Part shown: positions 17,299-26,542 of the stretch, one piece after another
Layout: every line of letters begins with the position of its first letter
Numbering within the stretch: position 1 is the stretch's first letter
DNA from: Abyssibius alkaniclasticus
GTDB lineage: Bacteria; Pseudomonadota; Alphaproteobacteria; Rhodobacterales; Rhodobacteraceae
Assembly (NCBI RefSeq): GCF_020447305.1
Contig: NZ_CP095732.1
Coordinates: 1,458,501 to 1,522,500 of the forward strand
DNA: 64,000 nt
Direction of reading: 5' to 3'
Made by a program: the position numbers and the translations under genes
The notes under the pieces: generated by a model
The model's input: only the letters and a program-made list of their open reading frames with translations
Database searches by the model: none
Told to the model about the DNA's origin: nothing

Positions 17299-18399
17299 CT
17301 AGAGCGCGCTGGATTGATAGGTGGATCTGGCCAGCCAGTCGGGTGAAACCGTAAAGCCCCAGCCGGGCATGTCGGTCACTTCGGCCTGGCCGTTGGTTAT
17401 TGCATAGGGGTCTTGCACGAAGAGGCCTTGCTGCCAAGGATAATAATCGGCGCCCTCGATGGAAAACTCCAGATAGGGGCCGGCATTGGGCAGGGCGCGC
17501 AGCAGGTGCATTGTGAAGAGGGTGACGGCGGAGAGATTGGCGCAATGCGGGGTGCAGGGCAGGCCCGCCGCCGCCGCCATTGCCGCAACCTGCAGCGTGC
17601 GCGTGAGGCCGCCCATATACATGATATCGGGCTGGATGACATCGACCGCGCGCATGGCGATCATGCGGGACCAGTGGTGGATATCCCAATCCTGCTCGCC
17701 GCCGGTCACATCGAGGCTGAGTGCTGCAGTCACCTGCCTGGTTTGTTCCATTTCCCAATAGGGGCAGGGCTCTTCGAAATGCACAACGCCACTGTCTTGC
17801 AGCATATGGCCGACCTCGATGGCGCGGGCGGGGGAAAAGCCGGAATTGGCATCGACCAGCAGGGTGGCGCTATCGCCCAGCGCGCGGCGAATGGTGGGGA
17901 CGATGGCTTCGGTCCGGCCGGGCCATTCATCGGTATCGCGGCCGCATTCGGCGGCGACGCGGAATTTGAAGGCGTCAAAACCATGCGCATCGCGCAGGCG
18001 TTGGAAGCGGGCCGCTTCATCGGCGGGTGTGATGTTGCGCTTCATGGAGCTGGCATAGGCGCGCAACTTGCCCGGGCTGCCGCCGATGAGCGAGGTGACG
18101 GGCTTGCCCGCCGCCTTGCCGCGATGGTCCCACACTGCCGTATCGAGCCCGCCAAGCGCGCGGTAGAGATAGGAGCCGGGGAATTTATGCTCGTGTTCGG
18201 GGATTTTGCCGAGCAGATAGTCGAGATCATCGGTTGAGCGGCCAAGCGCATAGGGCGCGACCTGGCGGTGGAAAACCTGCGCGGTGATGTCGGCATGATA
18301 GGTGGATAACTGCCCCCAGCCCTGGCCGCCATCTTCGGTGGTGAGCCGCGTGAAGGCGACGTTTTGCGTGGCGAAGGTTTCAAGCTGGGTAATCTTCAT
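17299..18399 (-). CDS. Mandelate racemase/muconate lactonizing enzyme family protein (MR subgroup)
   Basis: Enolase-superfamily enzyme that abstracts the alpha-proton of a carboxylate substrate with Mg2+, expected to be an acid-sugar dehydratase or a racemase. Canonical residues are all visible: K145-F-R147, metal ligands Asp183 (VDANSG), Glu209 (FEEP) and Glu235 (GGEQ), and the His-Asp dyad from Asp258 (QPD) and His285 (TPH). K-x-R with a His-Asp dyad is common in acid-sugar dehydratases of the MR subgroup. 366 residues, full length. No sugar transporter adjoins it, so the substrate cannot be assigned. It is divergent from the secreted Ig-like protein. Confidence 0.85.
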   Translation of the reverse strand: MKITQLETFATQNVAFTRLTTEDGGQGWGQLSTYHADITAQVFHRQVAPYALGRSTDDLDYLLGKIPEHEHKFPGSYLYRALGGLDTAVWDHRGKAAGKPVTSLIGGSPGKLRAYASSMKRNITPADEAARFQRLRDAHGFDAFKFRVAAECGRDTDEWPGRTEAIVPTIRRALGDSATLLVDANSGFSPARAIEVGHMLQDSGVVHFEEPCPYWEMEQTRQVTAALSLDVTGGEQDWDIHHWSRMIAMRAVDVIQPDIMYMGGLTRTLQVAAMAAAAGLPCTPHCANLSAVTLFTMHLLRALPNAGPYLEFSIEGADYYPWQQGLFVQDPYAITNGQAEVTDMPGWGFTVSPDWLARSTYQSSAL

Positions 18400-18442
18400 G
18401 CGGCACCGGAAATGAGTTGACCCGCGAAGGGCGCCTGAACAA

Positions 18443-18456
18443 TAAATAGCTATTTA
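18443..18456. promoter_or_regulatory. 14-bp perfect palindrome in a divergent promoter region
   Basis: TAAATAGCTATTTA is a perfect palindrome in the 136 bp between the divergent enolase-superfamily gene and the Ig-like secreted protein. It is strongly AT-rich against a GC-rich background. Candidate operator or promoter element; no regulator gene adjoins it. Confidence 0.35.
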
Positions 18457-18535
18457 ATGAAATAGGCCAGACGCAATTCCCACTGCCCCAAAGCATAGCT
18501 ACTGGCCGGGGTGTAAGCGGTAAAGGACGAGCGAT

Positions 18536-20497
18536 ATGCGGGTTTTGGTCAGTGGTCTGTTTCTTGCGATTCTTGTTGTGTTACAGGCGGGTGGCGCTGC
18601 TGCGCAAACCACCTGTCCGGGCGGGTCGCGCATTGGCTCGCTAAGCGGTGATGGCTGGATCTTTATCACCTCCGATGCCGATACGCGCGCTTGCACGAAT
18701 GGTTTTTACCCGGCGACGCCAGTGGCTCCGACGAATGGTTTTGTCGTGCAGACCACATTCAACCCGGCCCAAAGCACGTTTCGGGTGAGCATGAGCGCGC
18801 TGGTCAATGGCGCCAATGCATTTGCGCGGTATGGTTGCGGAACGGTTGTCGTGGGGACGACATCGCCCACCTTTGTATTGCCATTGGGCCGGTATACCTG
18901 CACGGTCAGCTATGCCGATGCAAATGGTCGAACCGTGACCGGCCAGTTTGACGTATATGCGGGGGCAGACCCGGTGAATGCGACGGGCTATCGGCATGAT
19001 CTGGTCGCTTTTTCGATGGATGGCGGCAATTATGACCGGACCGACCCGACGCCGACTTTGGCATGGGCGCAAAACGTGATGACGGGGGCGCAGACGGTAA
19101 CGCTGGATTTTGACGAGCCGGTTACAGGGTTTGCGCTGAGCGACCTGACGCTGAACAACCTGATCGCCTCGGCGCCGATGGGCAGCGGGGATAGTTACAG
19201 CTTTACGGTGACGCCGGTTGCAGATGGCGCTGTGTCGGTGCAGTTGGGCGCCGATATGGTGGTGGATGGCAACAATAACGGTAATGTGGCGTCAAACACG
19301 CTGAGCGGGCGGGCGGATTTGCTGGCGCCGACGCTCGAAATTTCCGGCCTGCCGCCAAGTTTCGTGGATGCAACGCCGATTGTCGTGACCTTTGCCTTTA
19401 GCGAGGATGTGACGGGCTTCGCGCTTGGCGATATCGCGGTGAGCGGGGGGAGCGTTGCGAATTTGCAGGGTGGCCCTGCTGTGTATACGGCAACGGTTAC
19501 GCCAAGCGGTGTGGCCGATCTGAGCATATCGGTGGCGGCTGGTGCGGCGCAGGATGGTGTTTTGCGCGATAGCGGCGCGGCGCAGGCGAGCGCGGCGCTG
19601 GATACGGCGGCCATCGGCTCGGAGGCCAATGCGCGCTTCATGCTCAACCGTGCCAACCAGTTGCTGGCGAACCAGCCCGACCTTTCGGGCCTGCTGCGCG
19701 GCGATGCGGGGCATTTCAATGCCGAGATTACCAGCGGGCAGGGCATGGTGGATTTCTATTCCGGCGGGGCGGGGCCATTCTGGGCTGATGTTGCGGCCAG
19801 CTGGTCCACCTCGGGCACGGCAGAGGATACGTATATTCTGGGCACGATCGGTGCGCATCGCCGGTTTGGCGATAACCTGCTGGCCGGTGTGATGCTGGAA
19901 CTGGACTATATGGAAGAGGTTGACGGGCTGGCTGAAATTTCGGGTTGGGGCTGGCTTGTGGGGCCGTATCTGGTGGCCAAACTGCCAGACCAGCCGCTGT
20001 ATTTTGATGCACGGCTGCTCTATGGGCAAAGCTATAACCAGGCCTCGCCGCTGGGCAGCTATACCGACGATTTCACCACGCAGCGCTGGCTGGCGATGGT
20101 GAATGTGAGCGGTGATATCGCGTTGGGTTGGGGCACGCTGAGCCCGCAACTGAACGCTGCCTGGACGCAGGACCGGCAGCGCGAATATGTTGATGGGGCC
20201 AGCAATACGGTGGCCGCGCAGACGGTTTCGCTGACGCAGATCGCGGCCGGTGCAAAGCTCGATGTGCCGCTGGGGGCGCTGGCGCTGCGTTTCGGCGCCG
20301 ATGCCGTGTGGAGCGCGTCGGGGTCCAGCCTTGGGCTTATACCGGCTTTTGAAGGTCTGCGCGGGCGGCTGCGTATGGGTGCGGATTACGCCCTGCCTAG
20401 CGGCGGCGCGCTGAGCCTTGCGCTGAGCTATGACGGGCTGGGCACAGCCGACTATCAGGCGATTGGCGTCAGCGCGGCGCTGAACCTGCCGTTCTAG
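18536..20497 (+). CDS. Exported protein with Ig-like repeats and a C-terminal beta-barrel-like domain
   Basis: 653 residues. A Sec signal peptide is clear (MRVLVSGLFLAILVVLQAGG, cleavage near AAAQ). Residues about 25-165 form an unrecognised cysteine-containing domain (Cys in TTCPGG, TRACTNG, RYGCGT, YTCTV; possible disulfides). Two bacterial Ig-like units follow: VTLDFDEPVTGFALSDLTLN at about 185-205 and VVTFAFSEDVTGFALGDIAV at about 285-305. From about 390 to the end alternating polar/hydrophobic strands and the final ALNLPF (C-terminal Phe) suggest an autotransporter-like outer-membrane barrel. RBS AAAGGA precedes the ATG. It is probably a surface protein; adhesion is a guess. Its stop codon overlaps that of the convergent GMC oxidoreductase. 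Confidence 0.75.
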   Translation: MRVLVSGLFLAILVVLQAGGAAAQTTCPGGSRIGSLSGDGWIFITSDADTRACTNGFYPATPVAPTNGFVVQTTFNPAQSTFRVSMSALVNGANAFARYGCGTVVVGTTSPTFVLPLGRYTCTVSYADANGRTVTGQFDVYAGADPVNATGYRHDLVAFSMDGGNYDRTDPTPTLAWAQNVMTGAQTVTLDFDEPVTGFALSDLTLNNLIASAPMGSGDSYSFTVTPVADGAVSVQLGADMVVDGNNNGNVASNTLSGRADLLAPTLEISGLPPSFVDATPIVVTFAFSEDVTGFALGDIAVSGGSVANLQGGPAVYTATVTPSGVADLSISVAAGAAQDGVLRDSGAAQASAALDTAAIGSEANARFMLNRANQLLANQPDLSGLLRGDAGHFNAEITSGQGMVDFYSGGAGPFWADVAASWSTSGTAEDTYILGTIGAHRRFGDNLLAGVMLELDYMEEVDGLAEISGWGWLVGPYLVAKLPDQPLYFDARLLYGQSYNQASPLGSYTDDFTTQRWLAMVNVSGDIALGWGTLSPQLNAAWTQDRQREYVDGASNTVAAQTVSLTQIAAGAKLDVPLGALALRFGADAVWSASGSSLGLIPAFEGLRGRLRMGADYALPSGGALSLALSYDGLGTADYQAIGVSAALNLPF

Positions 20498-22089
20498 GCC
20501 TGGTCGGCGAGGATGAGGTCGGCGGCGCGCCATGCCAGCATGATGGTGGGCGCGTTGGTATTGCCCGAGGTGAGATTGGGCATGGATGAGGCATCGACCA
20601 CGCGCAGGCCGGTGGCGCCAAAGAGGCGCAGCCGGGCATCGGTCACGCCGGTTTCGGCATTGGCGGCCATGCGGCAGGTGGCAACGGGGTGAAAGACCGT
20701 GCCGCCGCGCTGGGCGAAATCGGCAAGGATTGCAGCATCGTCAAGCTGGTCGGGGGTGGGGCCAAGCGGGGCTTTGGTGATGGCCTGAAGCGGTGCGGTG
20801 GCCATGAGGCGCTGCACAAGGCGGGCGCCGGCCAGCACCTCGGCGCGGTCATGATCGGTGGCCAGCGAGTTGGGGTTGATCAGCGGCGGCGCCTCGGGGG
20901 CGGGGGCCGAAATATCGACCCGGCCACGGCTTTGCGGGCGGCAGGGCTGAAAGCTGATCAGAAAGCCTGCAAACGGGTCGGGGTTGATGATTTCGCGCCT
21001 GCCATCGGGCGCGGTCGTATAGGTGGCGGGGTTGAAGTAGAGCTGCGTATCGGCCGGGCCGCTGCCCGGCATGGCGCGCACAAAACCGCCGCACTGGTTG
21101 ACGGAAAGCGAGAGCGGGCCGCCACGTGTGGCCAGGTATTGGACCCCGCACAGCGCCTTGCCCCACCACGGCGCGAGCCGGTTGTTGAGCGTGGGCACGG
21201 TGGATTTATAGTAATAGTTGATGCCGAGATGGTCTTGCAGATTGCCGCCGACATTGGAATTGTCGATGCGGGTCTGGATGCCGAGCTTTTGCAGGGTTGC
21301 GCCGGGGCCGATACCCGCGCGTTGCAGGATTTGCACCGAGCCGATGGCGCCTGCCGAAAGGATAACCTCGCGCCGGGCGGTCAGGGTTTGACCACTGGCA
21401 AGTTTCAGGCCGTTGGCGCGGGCGCCGGTGAAGGTGAGTGTGTCGACCAGCTGGTTCTTGATGAGCGTGACATTGGGGCGCTTCAGCGCCGGGCGCAGGA
21501 AGGCTGCGGCAGCGGAATGGCGCATTCCGGATTTGGTGGTGATCTCGTAAAGCCCCAGACCTTCGGGCGCATCGCCGTTGAAACTGTCGCTGATCGGCAG
21601 GCCAAGGGCACGGCCGGCGGCAAGGTAGTTTTCCTTGATCGGATGCGCGCGCCTGGCAACATTGGTGACATGCAGCGGGCCGGTGCCGGATTGTGTGCCA
21701 TCGGGCGCGATACGGGTTTCGATTTCGCGATAGGCGGTCTGGATGGCCGGCCAATCCCATCCCGGCATGGCCCAGTCTTCAAAATCGTGTTTCAGGCCGC
21801 GACAATAGACCAGCGCGTTGATCGAGGAGGAGCCGCCAAGCACCTTGCCGCGCGGCCAATAGGCGGCGCGGCCTGCCAGACCCGCATCGGGCTGGGCGGT
21901 GAATTTCCAGTTGATCTTCGGGTTGAAGAACGTGCGCCCATAGCCGATGGGCAGCTTGATATAGGGGTGGCTGTCGGACCCGCCGGCCTCGACGATTGCG
22001 ACCTGGTATTTGCCGCTGCGGCTGAGCCTGTCGGCCAGCACGCAGCCCGCAGAGCCCGCGCCGATGATGATGAAGTCGTAATCTGGCAT
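20494..22089 (-). CDS. GMC family FAD-dependent oxidoreductase (choline/alcohol dehydrogenase type)
   Basis: Flavoprotein that oxidises an alcohol to an aldehyde. The FAD dinucleotide fold is at the very N-terminus (MPDYDFIIIGAGSAGCVLAD). GMC signature 1 is around YWPRGKVLGGSSSINALVYC, signature 2 near GAIGSVQILQRAGIG, and the catalytic His lies in GGTVFHPVATCRM with a second conserved segment TSGNTNAPTIMLAWRAADLI. 531 residues from the ATG at 22089. Longer open frame to 22296 only translates repeat DNA and was rejected. Choline dehydrogenase BetA is one candidate, but no betB or betI adjoins it, so the alcohol substrate is open. Confidence 0.88.
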   Translation of the reverse strand: MPDYDFIIIGAGSAGCVLADRLSRSGKYQVAIVEAGGSDSHPYIKLPIGYGRTFFNPKINWKFTAQPDAGLAGRAAYWPRGKVLGGSSSINALVYCRGLKHDFEDWAMPGWDWPAIQTAYREIETRIAPDGTQSGTGPLHVTNVARRAHPIKENYLAAGRALGLPISDSFNGDAPEGLGLYEITTKSGMRHSAAAAFLRPALKRPNVTLIKNQLVDTLTFTGARANGLKLASGQTLTARREVILSAGAIGSVQILQRAGIGPGATLQKLGIQTRIDNSNVGGNLQDHLGINYYYKSTVPTLNNRLAPWWGKALCGVQYLATRGGPLSLSVNQCGGFVRAMPGSGPADTQLYFNPATYTTAPDGRREIINPDPFAGFLISFQPCRPQSRGRVDISAPAPEAPPLINPNSLATDHDRAEVLAGARLVQRLMATAPLQAITKAPLGPTPDQLDDAAILADFAQRGGTVFHPVATCRMAANAETGVTDARLRLFGATGLRVVDASSMPNLTSGNTNAPTIMLAWRAADLILADQA

Positions 22090-22159
22090 AAAGGATCCGA
22101 GGTTGAGTCGGGGGATAATGCAAAGCGGGCGGGCGGGGTGCAATGGGAATGTTGGGGTT

Positions 22160-22246
22160 GGGGGCTTTGCGCCCCCGGACCCGATGCTGGTAGCCGGGGG
22201 TTTCACACCCCCGGACCCCCGTGGGATATTTAAGAGCAAAAGATGG
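22160..22246 (+). repeat. Interspersed GGATATTT element, copy C (subtype 2 with two hairpins)
   Basis: Hairpin GGGGGC-TTTGC-GCCCCC (22160-22176), then CCGGGGGT-TTCAC-ACCCCCGG (22194-22214), then ACCCCCGTGGGATATTT and AAGAGCAAAAGATGG to 22246. The 3' half matches subtype 1; the 5' half replaces GCCTCCGGCGG by a GGACCCCCG block. It lies upstream of hrpB and upstream of the divergent GMC gene. Confidence 0.8.
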
Positions 22247-22284
22247 GGGCTGGATGGGCGCGGGCGGGCTTGGTAGCTAGGGGC

Positions 22285-24696
22285 ATGGATGGGCATTTTC
22301 CTGTGGATGAGGCCGTGCCGGCGCTGATTGCAGCACTGGGCGATGGCGGCTGCGCGGTTTTGCAGGCGCCGACCGGTTCGGGCAAGACGACGCGGCTGCC
22401 GCTGGCGCTGCTGGATTGGGGCGGGATTGACGGGCGCATTTTGATGCTGGAGCCCCGGCGCGTGGCGGCAAGGGCGGCGGCGGAACGGATGGCATCGAGC
22501 CTTGGTGAGGCGGTGGGCGGGCGCGTGGGCTACCGGATGCGGGGTGAGGCAAAGCTATCACGCGAGACCCGCATCGAGGTGCTGACCGAGGGGATTTTGA
22601 CTCGGATGCTGCAGCATGACCCGGCGCTTGCGGGTGTGGGCTGTGTAATTTTCGACGAGTTCCACGAGCGCAGCCTGAATGCCGATCTGGGGCTTGCCTT
22701 GTGCATGGAAATGCGTGGGGCTTTGCGGCCGGATTTGAAGCTGCTGGTGATGTCGGCCACCCTGGATGCGGGGCCGGTGGCAGAATTGCTGGATGCGCCG
22801 CTGATCACGGCCGAGGGGCGCAGCTTTGAGGTTGAGGTGATCCACAAGCCGGCACCGCCTGTGCGCGGGCGCGCGCCGCGGCTGGAGGGGGTGGTGGCGG
22901 GTGCGGTGCGCGCGATTCTGGAGGAGAGTGCGGGCGGTGTGCTGGTGTTTTTGCCGGGCGAGGGGGAGATTCGCCGGGTGATGGGGATGCTTTCGAACCT
23001 GCCCGAGGGGGTGGAGATGCTGCCGCTTTACGGCGCACTGCCCTTTGGTGAACAGCGCCGCGCGCTGGCGCCGGTGAAGGGGCGCAAGCTGGTGCTGGCG
23101 AGTGCGATTGCCGAAACCTCGGTCACGATTCCGGATATCTCGGTTGTGGTCGATGCGGGGTTGGCGCGGCGGTCGCGCTATGATGCCGCCTCGGGCATGG
23201 CGCGGTTGCTGACCGAGCGTGCAAGCCGGGCCGAGGCCACGCAGCGGCAGGGGCGGGCGGGGCGCGTGGGGCCGGGGCGCTGCTATCGGCTCTGGAGCAA
23301 GGGCGAGGAGGGGGCGCTGGCGGCCTTTGCCCCGCCGGAAATTGCCGCCGCCGACCTTGCACCGCTGGTGCTGGATCTGGCCATGTGGGGTGCGCGCAGC
23401 CCCGATGATGTGCGGTTTTTAACGCCGCCCCCCGCGCCTGCCTGGGCAGCGGCGGTGGATTTGATGCAGCATTTGGGCGCTTTGGATGCGGCGGGGGGGA
23501 TTACTGCGCATGGCCGCGCTTTGGCCGAGGTGCCCGCGCATCCGCGCCTTGCGCATATGCTGGTGGCAGGCGGTGGTGCGCTGGCCGCCGAGCTTGCGGC
23601 GCTGCTGTCGCTGCGGGTGCCGATGCGCGAGGCGGGGGTGGATATTGCGCCGCGCCTGCGCGCCATGCGCAGTGGCGCGGGGCAGGCCGAGGCCAGGCGG
23701 CTGGCGAAATTCGCGGGGGCAGAGCGAGGGCTGGGTGCGGGGGCGCTGCTGTCGCTCGCCTATCCCGACCGGATTGCGATGGCGCGACCGGGGGGCGACG
23801 GGCGCTACCTGATGGCCGGCGGCAAGGAGGCGGTGCTGCCACAGGGTGGCGGGCTGGCCGGGCAGGGGTTTTTGGTGGCGGCGGATCTGGATGGCGACGC
23901 GCGTTCGGCGAAAATCCGGCTGGCGGCGGCGATCGGGATTGGCGAGATCGAGGCGCTGCATGGACACCGGATTGCCGAGGTGGATGTCTGCACATGGTCG
24001 CGTCGCGACCGCGCGGTGCTGGCGCGCCGCCAACGCCAGCTTGATGCGCTGGTGCTGAGCGATGCGCATTGGCCCGATGCCCCTGCCGAGGCGGTTGCGG
24101 CGGCTTTGTGCGAGGGGGTGGCGCAGCCTGGGCTGGGCTGTTTGCCCTGGACCAAGGCCAGCCGCTATTTCGTGGCGCGGGTGGAATGGGCGCGGGGGCA
24201 GGGGGCGGATTTGCCCGATTTCTCGGATGCAGCACTGCTGGGCGAACTTGCCGACTGGCTTGCGCCCTGGCTGAACGGGTTGCGGCGGGCCGAGGATTTG
24301 GGGCGCGTGGCGCTGATGGAGGCCTTGGCCGCGCGGCTTGGCTGGGCGGGCAAGGCGGCGTTGGATGATCTGGCACCGGAGGCGATTTCGGCCCCCACAG
24401 GCACGCGGCTCGCGATAGATTATGGCGGCGCACAGCCCAGTATATCGGTGCGCCTGCAAGAGATGTTCGGGCTAACGAGCCACCCCTGTATTGGCCCCAA
24501 ACGCCAACCGTTGCTGATCGAGCTGCTCTCACCCGCGCAGCGCCCTGTGCAGATTACCGCCGATTTGCCGGGGTTTTGGGCGAGTTCCTATGGTGATGTG
24601 CGGTGGGATTTGCGCGGGCGCTATCCGCGCCACCACTGGCCGGAAGACCCTGCCGAGGCAGAGGCGACGCGGCGGGTTAAGCCGCGGGGGACGTAG
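22285..24696 (+). CDS. hrpB: ATP-dependent RNA helicase HrpB
   Basis: DEAH-box helicase of the HrpB family, cytoplasmic, presumed to act in RNA metabolism. Walker A is APTGSGKTT at residues 28-36, motif II DEFH is at 124-127, SAT is in LLVMSATLDA, and motif VI is QRQGRAGRVGPG. The HrpB C-terminal domain follows. I chose the ATG at 22285 (MDGHFPVDEAVPALIAAL), which matches the family start. An in-frame ATG at 22243 belongs to the repeat element and would add 14 unlikely residues. 803 residues, full length. It is followed by a 337 bp gap before the dehydrogenase gene. Confidence 0.92.
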   Translation: MDGHFPVDEAVPALIAALGDGGCAVLQAPTGSGKTTRLPLALLDWGGIDGRILMLEPRRVAARAAAERMASSLGEAVGGRVGYRMRGEAKLSRETRIEVLTEGILTRMLQHDPALAGVGCVIFDEFHERSLNADLGLALCMEMRGALRPDLKLLVMSATLDAGPVAELLDAPLITAEGRSFEVEVIHKPAPPVRGRAPRLEGVVAGAVRAILEESAGGVLVFLPGEGEIRRVMGMLSNLPEGVEMLPLYGALPFGEQRRALAPVKGRKLVLASAIAETSVTIPDISVVVDAGLARRSRYDAASGMARLLTERASRAEATQRQGRAGRVGPGRCYRLWSKGEEGALAAFAPPEIAAADLAPLVLDLAMWGARSPDDVRFLTPPPAPAWAAAVDLMQHLGALDAAGGITAHGRALAEVPAHPRLAHMLVAGGGALAAELAALLSLRVPMREAGVDIAPRLRAMRSGAGQAEARRLAKFAGAERGLGAGALLSLAYPDRIAMARPGGDGRYLMAGGKEAVLPQGGGLAGQGFLVAADLDGDARSAKIRLAAAIGIGEIEALHGHRIAEVDVCTWSRRDRAVLARRQRQLDALVLSDAHWPDAPAEAVAAALCEGVAQPGLGCLPWTKASRYFVARVEWARGQGADLPDFSDAALLGELADWLAPWLNGLRRAEDLGRVALMEALAARLGWAGKAALDDLAPEAISAPTGTRLAIDYGGAQPSISVRLQEMFGLTSHPCIGPKRQPLLIELLSPAQRPVQITADLPGFWASSYGDVRWDLRGRYPRHHWPEDPAEAEATRRVKPRGT

Positions 24697-25033
24697 GGTT
24701 GGGGTGGCTTCTCCCCGGTGCAGTGCCGCCCCGGACTTGATCCGGGGCCTCTGGCTATTGCGGTCGAGGTCCCGGGTCAAGCCCGGGACGGCGTTGGGCC
24801 CGGGTGTTTGGCTGCGTTGTTTGGATCGTGAAATCAGCACGAAAGCTGCGGGTGCATACTTTTTAATTGCAACTGCGTTCACCAAACACCCCAGTTGTTT
24901 ACTTTTGCGTCTGGCGCTAGGGTCGGGGGAGGCGGGCCTTTGGGAGCGGGGCTGTGATTTCGCGCATGTTGCCAGGGGCCGCCGCCCATAGGTGCCGAAA
25001 ATGGCACGGGAACAACAAAAAGGCCCGAGGAAT
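24697..25033. other. 337 bp intergenic stretch between hrpB and the amino-acid dehydrogenase
   Basis: It contains the double-hairpin repeat at 24729-24788. A more AT-rich segment near 24855-24905 is plausible as a promoter for the downstream gene; within it CAACTG and CAGTTG form a loose inverted pair. I see no convincing gene or RNA in it. Confidence 0.6.
24729..24788. repeat. Double-hairpin palindromic repeat, copy 1
   Basis: Hairpin 1 is CCCCGGA-CTTGA-TCCGGGG (24729-24747) and hairpin 2 is TCCCGGG-TCAAG-CCCGGGA (24770-24788). The two loops are complementary, and with the flanking CCTC/GAGG the whole unit can fold as one long inverted repeat. A second copy lies at 42249-42308 after dnaE. 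Similar intergenic palindromes are widespread in alphaproteobacterial genomes. Confidence 0.8.
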
Positions 25034-26461
25034 ATGTCATCCACCAGAGAACCAAGTTTCCGCCAATCCGTCGATTTGATGTTCAACCGCGCTGCGAAGT
25101 TGATGGATATGTCGCCCGGATTGGAAGAGAAGATCCGCGTTTGCAACTCTACCTATACCGTGCGGTTCGGCGTGCGGTTGCGCGGGCAGATCAAGACCTT
25201 TACCGGCTATCGCTCGGTGCATTCCGAGCATATGGAGCCGGTCAAGGGCGGGATTCGCTTTGCGATGTCGGTCAACCAGGACGAGGTCGAGGCGCTGGCC
25301 GCGCTGATGACCTATAAATGCGCGCTGGTGGAAACGCCGTTTGGCGGCTCCAAGGGCGGGCTGTGCATTGATCCGCGCGAATGGGAAGAGCATGAGCTGG
25401 AGTTGATCACGCGCCGCTTTGCCTATGAGCTGATCAAGCGCGACCTGATCAACCCCGCCCAGAACGTGCCGGCCCCCGATATGGGCACGGGTGAGCGCGA
25501 GATGGCGTGGATTGTCGACCAGTACAAGCGCATGAACACCACCGACATCAACGGCGCGGCCTGTGTGACGGGTAAGCCCTTGAATTCCGGCGGGATTCAG
25601 GGCCGGGTCGAGGCGACGGGGCGCGGGGTGCAATATGCGCTGGAAGAATTTTTCCGCCACCCCGAGGATATGGCCATTGCCGGGCTTTCCGGCACGCTTG
25701 AGGGCAAGCGGGTGATTGTGCAGGGGCTGGGGAATGTGGGCTATCATGCCGCGAAATTCCTGAGCGAGGAATCGGGCTGCAAGATTATCGGGGTGATCGA
25801 GCGCGATGGCGCGATCATGGATGATAACGGGCTGAATATTGAAGAGCTGAAGGCGCATGTAACCGCGCAGAACGGCGTGAAGGGCTATCGTGGCCGTTTT
25901 GTCGAGAACGGCGCCGCTGTGCTGGAGGAAGACTGCGATATCCTGATTCCGGCGGCGATGGAGGCGGTGATCAACCTTGACAATGCCGAGCGGATCAAGA
26001 CGAAACTGCTGATCGAGGCGGCAAACGGGCCGGTCACTGCGGGGGCCGATGATATTCTGCGTGACAAGGGCGTGGTGATTATTCCGGACATGTATGCCAA
26101 TGCCGGCGGTGTGACGGTGTCCTATTTCGAATGGGTGAAGAACCTCAGCCATATCCGTTTTGGCCGGATGCAGCGCCGCCAGGAGGAAAGCCGGCATATG
26201 CTGCTGGTGGAAGAGCTGGAGCGGCTTTCGGCAGATCGCGGGCTGAAATGGGAGATCGACCCGAAATTCAAGACGCGCTATCTGAAGGGCGCGGGCGAGT
26301 TGGAGCTTGTGCGCTCGGGGCTGGATGACACGATGCGCGCGGCTTATCAGGCGATGCGCGAGGTCTGGCATTCGCGCAATGATGTGACCGATTTGCGCAC
26401 GGCGGCCTATCTGGTGTCGATCGGGCGCGTGGCGGCGAGTTATCGCTCCAAGGGGCTGTAG
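25034..26461 (+). CDS. Glu/Leu/Phe/Val family dehydrogenase (glutamate dehydrogenase type)
   Basis: NAD(P)-dependent oxidative deamination of an amino acid, most likely glutamate to 2-oxoglutarate plus ammonia. Substrate-site motifs are PVKGGIRFA (residues 70-78) and PFGGSKGG (102-109, catalytic lysine region); the Rossmann motif is VQGLGNVGYHAAKF; NAGGVTVSYFEWVKNL near the C-terminus is typical of GDH. 475 residues from the ATG at 25034 with GAGG just upstream. Earlier GTG/ATG codons at 24992 and 25001 lack a ribosome site. Monocistronic between two repeat elements. Leucine or phenylalanine dehydrogenase is less likely at this length. Confidence 0.92.
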   Translation: MSSTREPSFRQSVDLMFNRAAKLMDMSPGLEEKIRVCNSTYTVRFGVRLRGQIKTFTGYRSVHSEHMEPVKGGIRFAMSVNQDEVEALAALMTYKCALVETPFGGSKGGLCIDPREWEEHELELITRRFAYELIKRDLINPAQNVPAPDMGTGEREMAWIVDQYKRMNTTDINGAACVTGKPLNSGGIQGRVEATGRGVQYALEEFFRHPEDMAIAGLSGTLEGKRVIVQGLGNVGYHAAKFLSEESGCKIIGVIERDGAIMDDNGLNIEELKAHVTAQNGVKGYRGRFVENGAAVLEEDCDILIPAAMEAVINLDNAERIKTKLLIEAANGPVTAGADDILRDKGVVIIPDMYANAGGVTVSYFEWVKNLSHIRFGRMQRRQEESRHMLLVEELERLSADRGLKWEIDPKFKTRYLKGAGELELVRSGLDDTMRAAYQAMREVWHSRNDVTDLRTAAYLVSIGRVAASYRSKGL

Positions 26462-26483
26462 GCGCTTCTGGCTGCTGTCGGAT

Positions 26484-26517
26484 GCCTCCGGCGGGGATAT
26501 TTATGAGCAAAAGATGG
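26484..26517 (+). repeat. Interspersed GGATATTT element, copy D (subtype 1)
   Basis: GCCTCCGGCGGGGATATTT then ATGAGCAAAAGATGG. It starts 22 bp after the dehydrogenase stop codon, between two convergent genes. Confidence 0.85.
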
Positions 26518-26542
26518 GGCCGGTGCAGGGGCTGCGCTGGCC

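Noticed and set aside
20689-22233. 514-codon plus-strand open frame opposite the GMC oxidoreductase
   Set aside because: No recognisable domain and low-complexity composition. The minus strand has an intact GMC protein with all signatures.
22243-22284. ATG inside the repeat element as a start for hrpB
   Set aside because: The preceding bases are the conserved GAGCAAAAG of the repeat, not a ribosome site, and the extra 14 residues are not HrpB-like.
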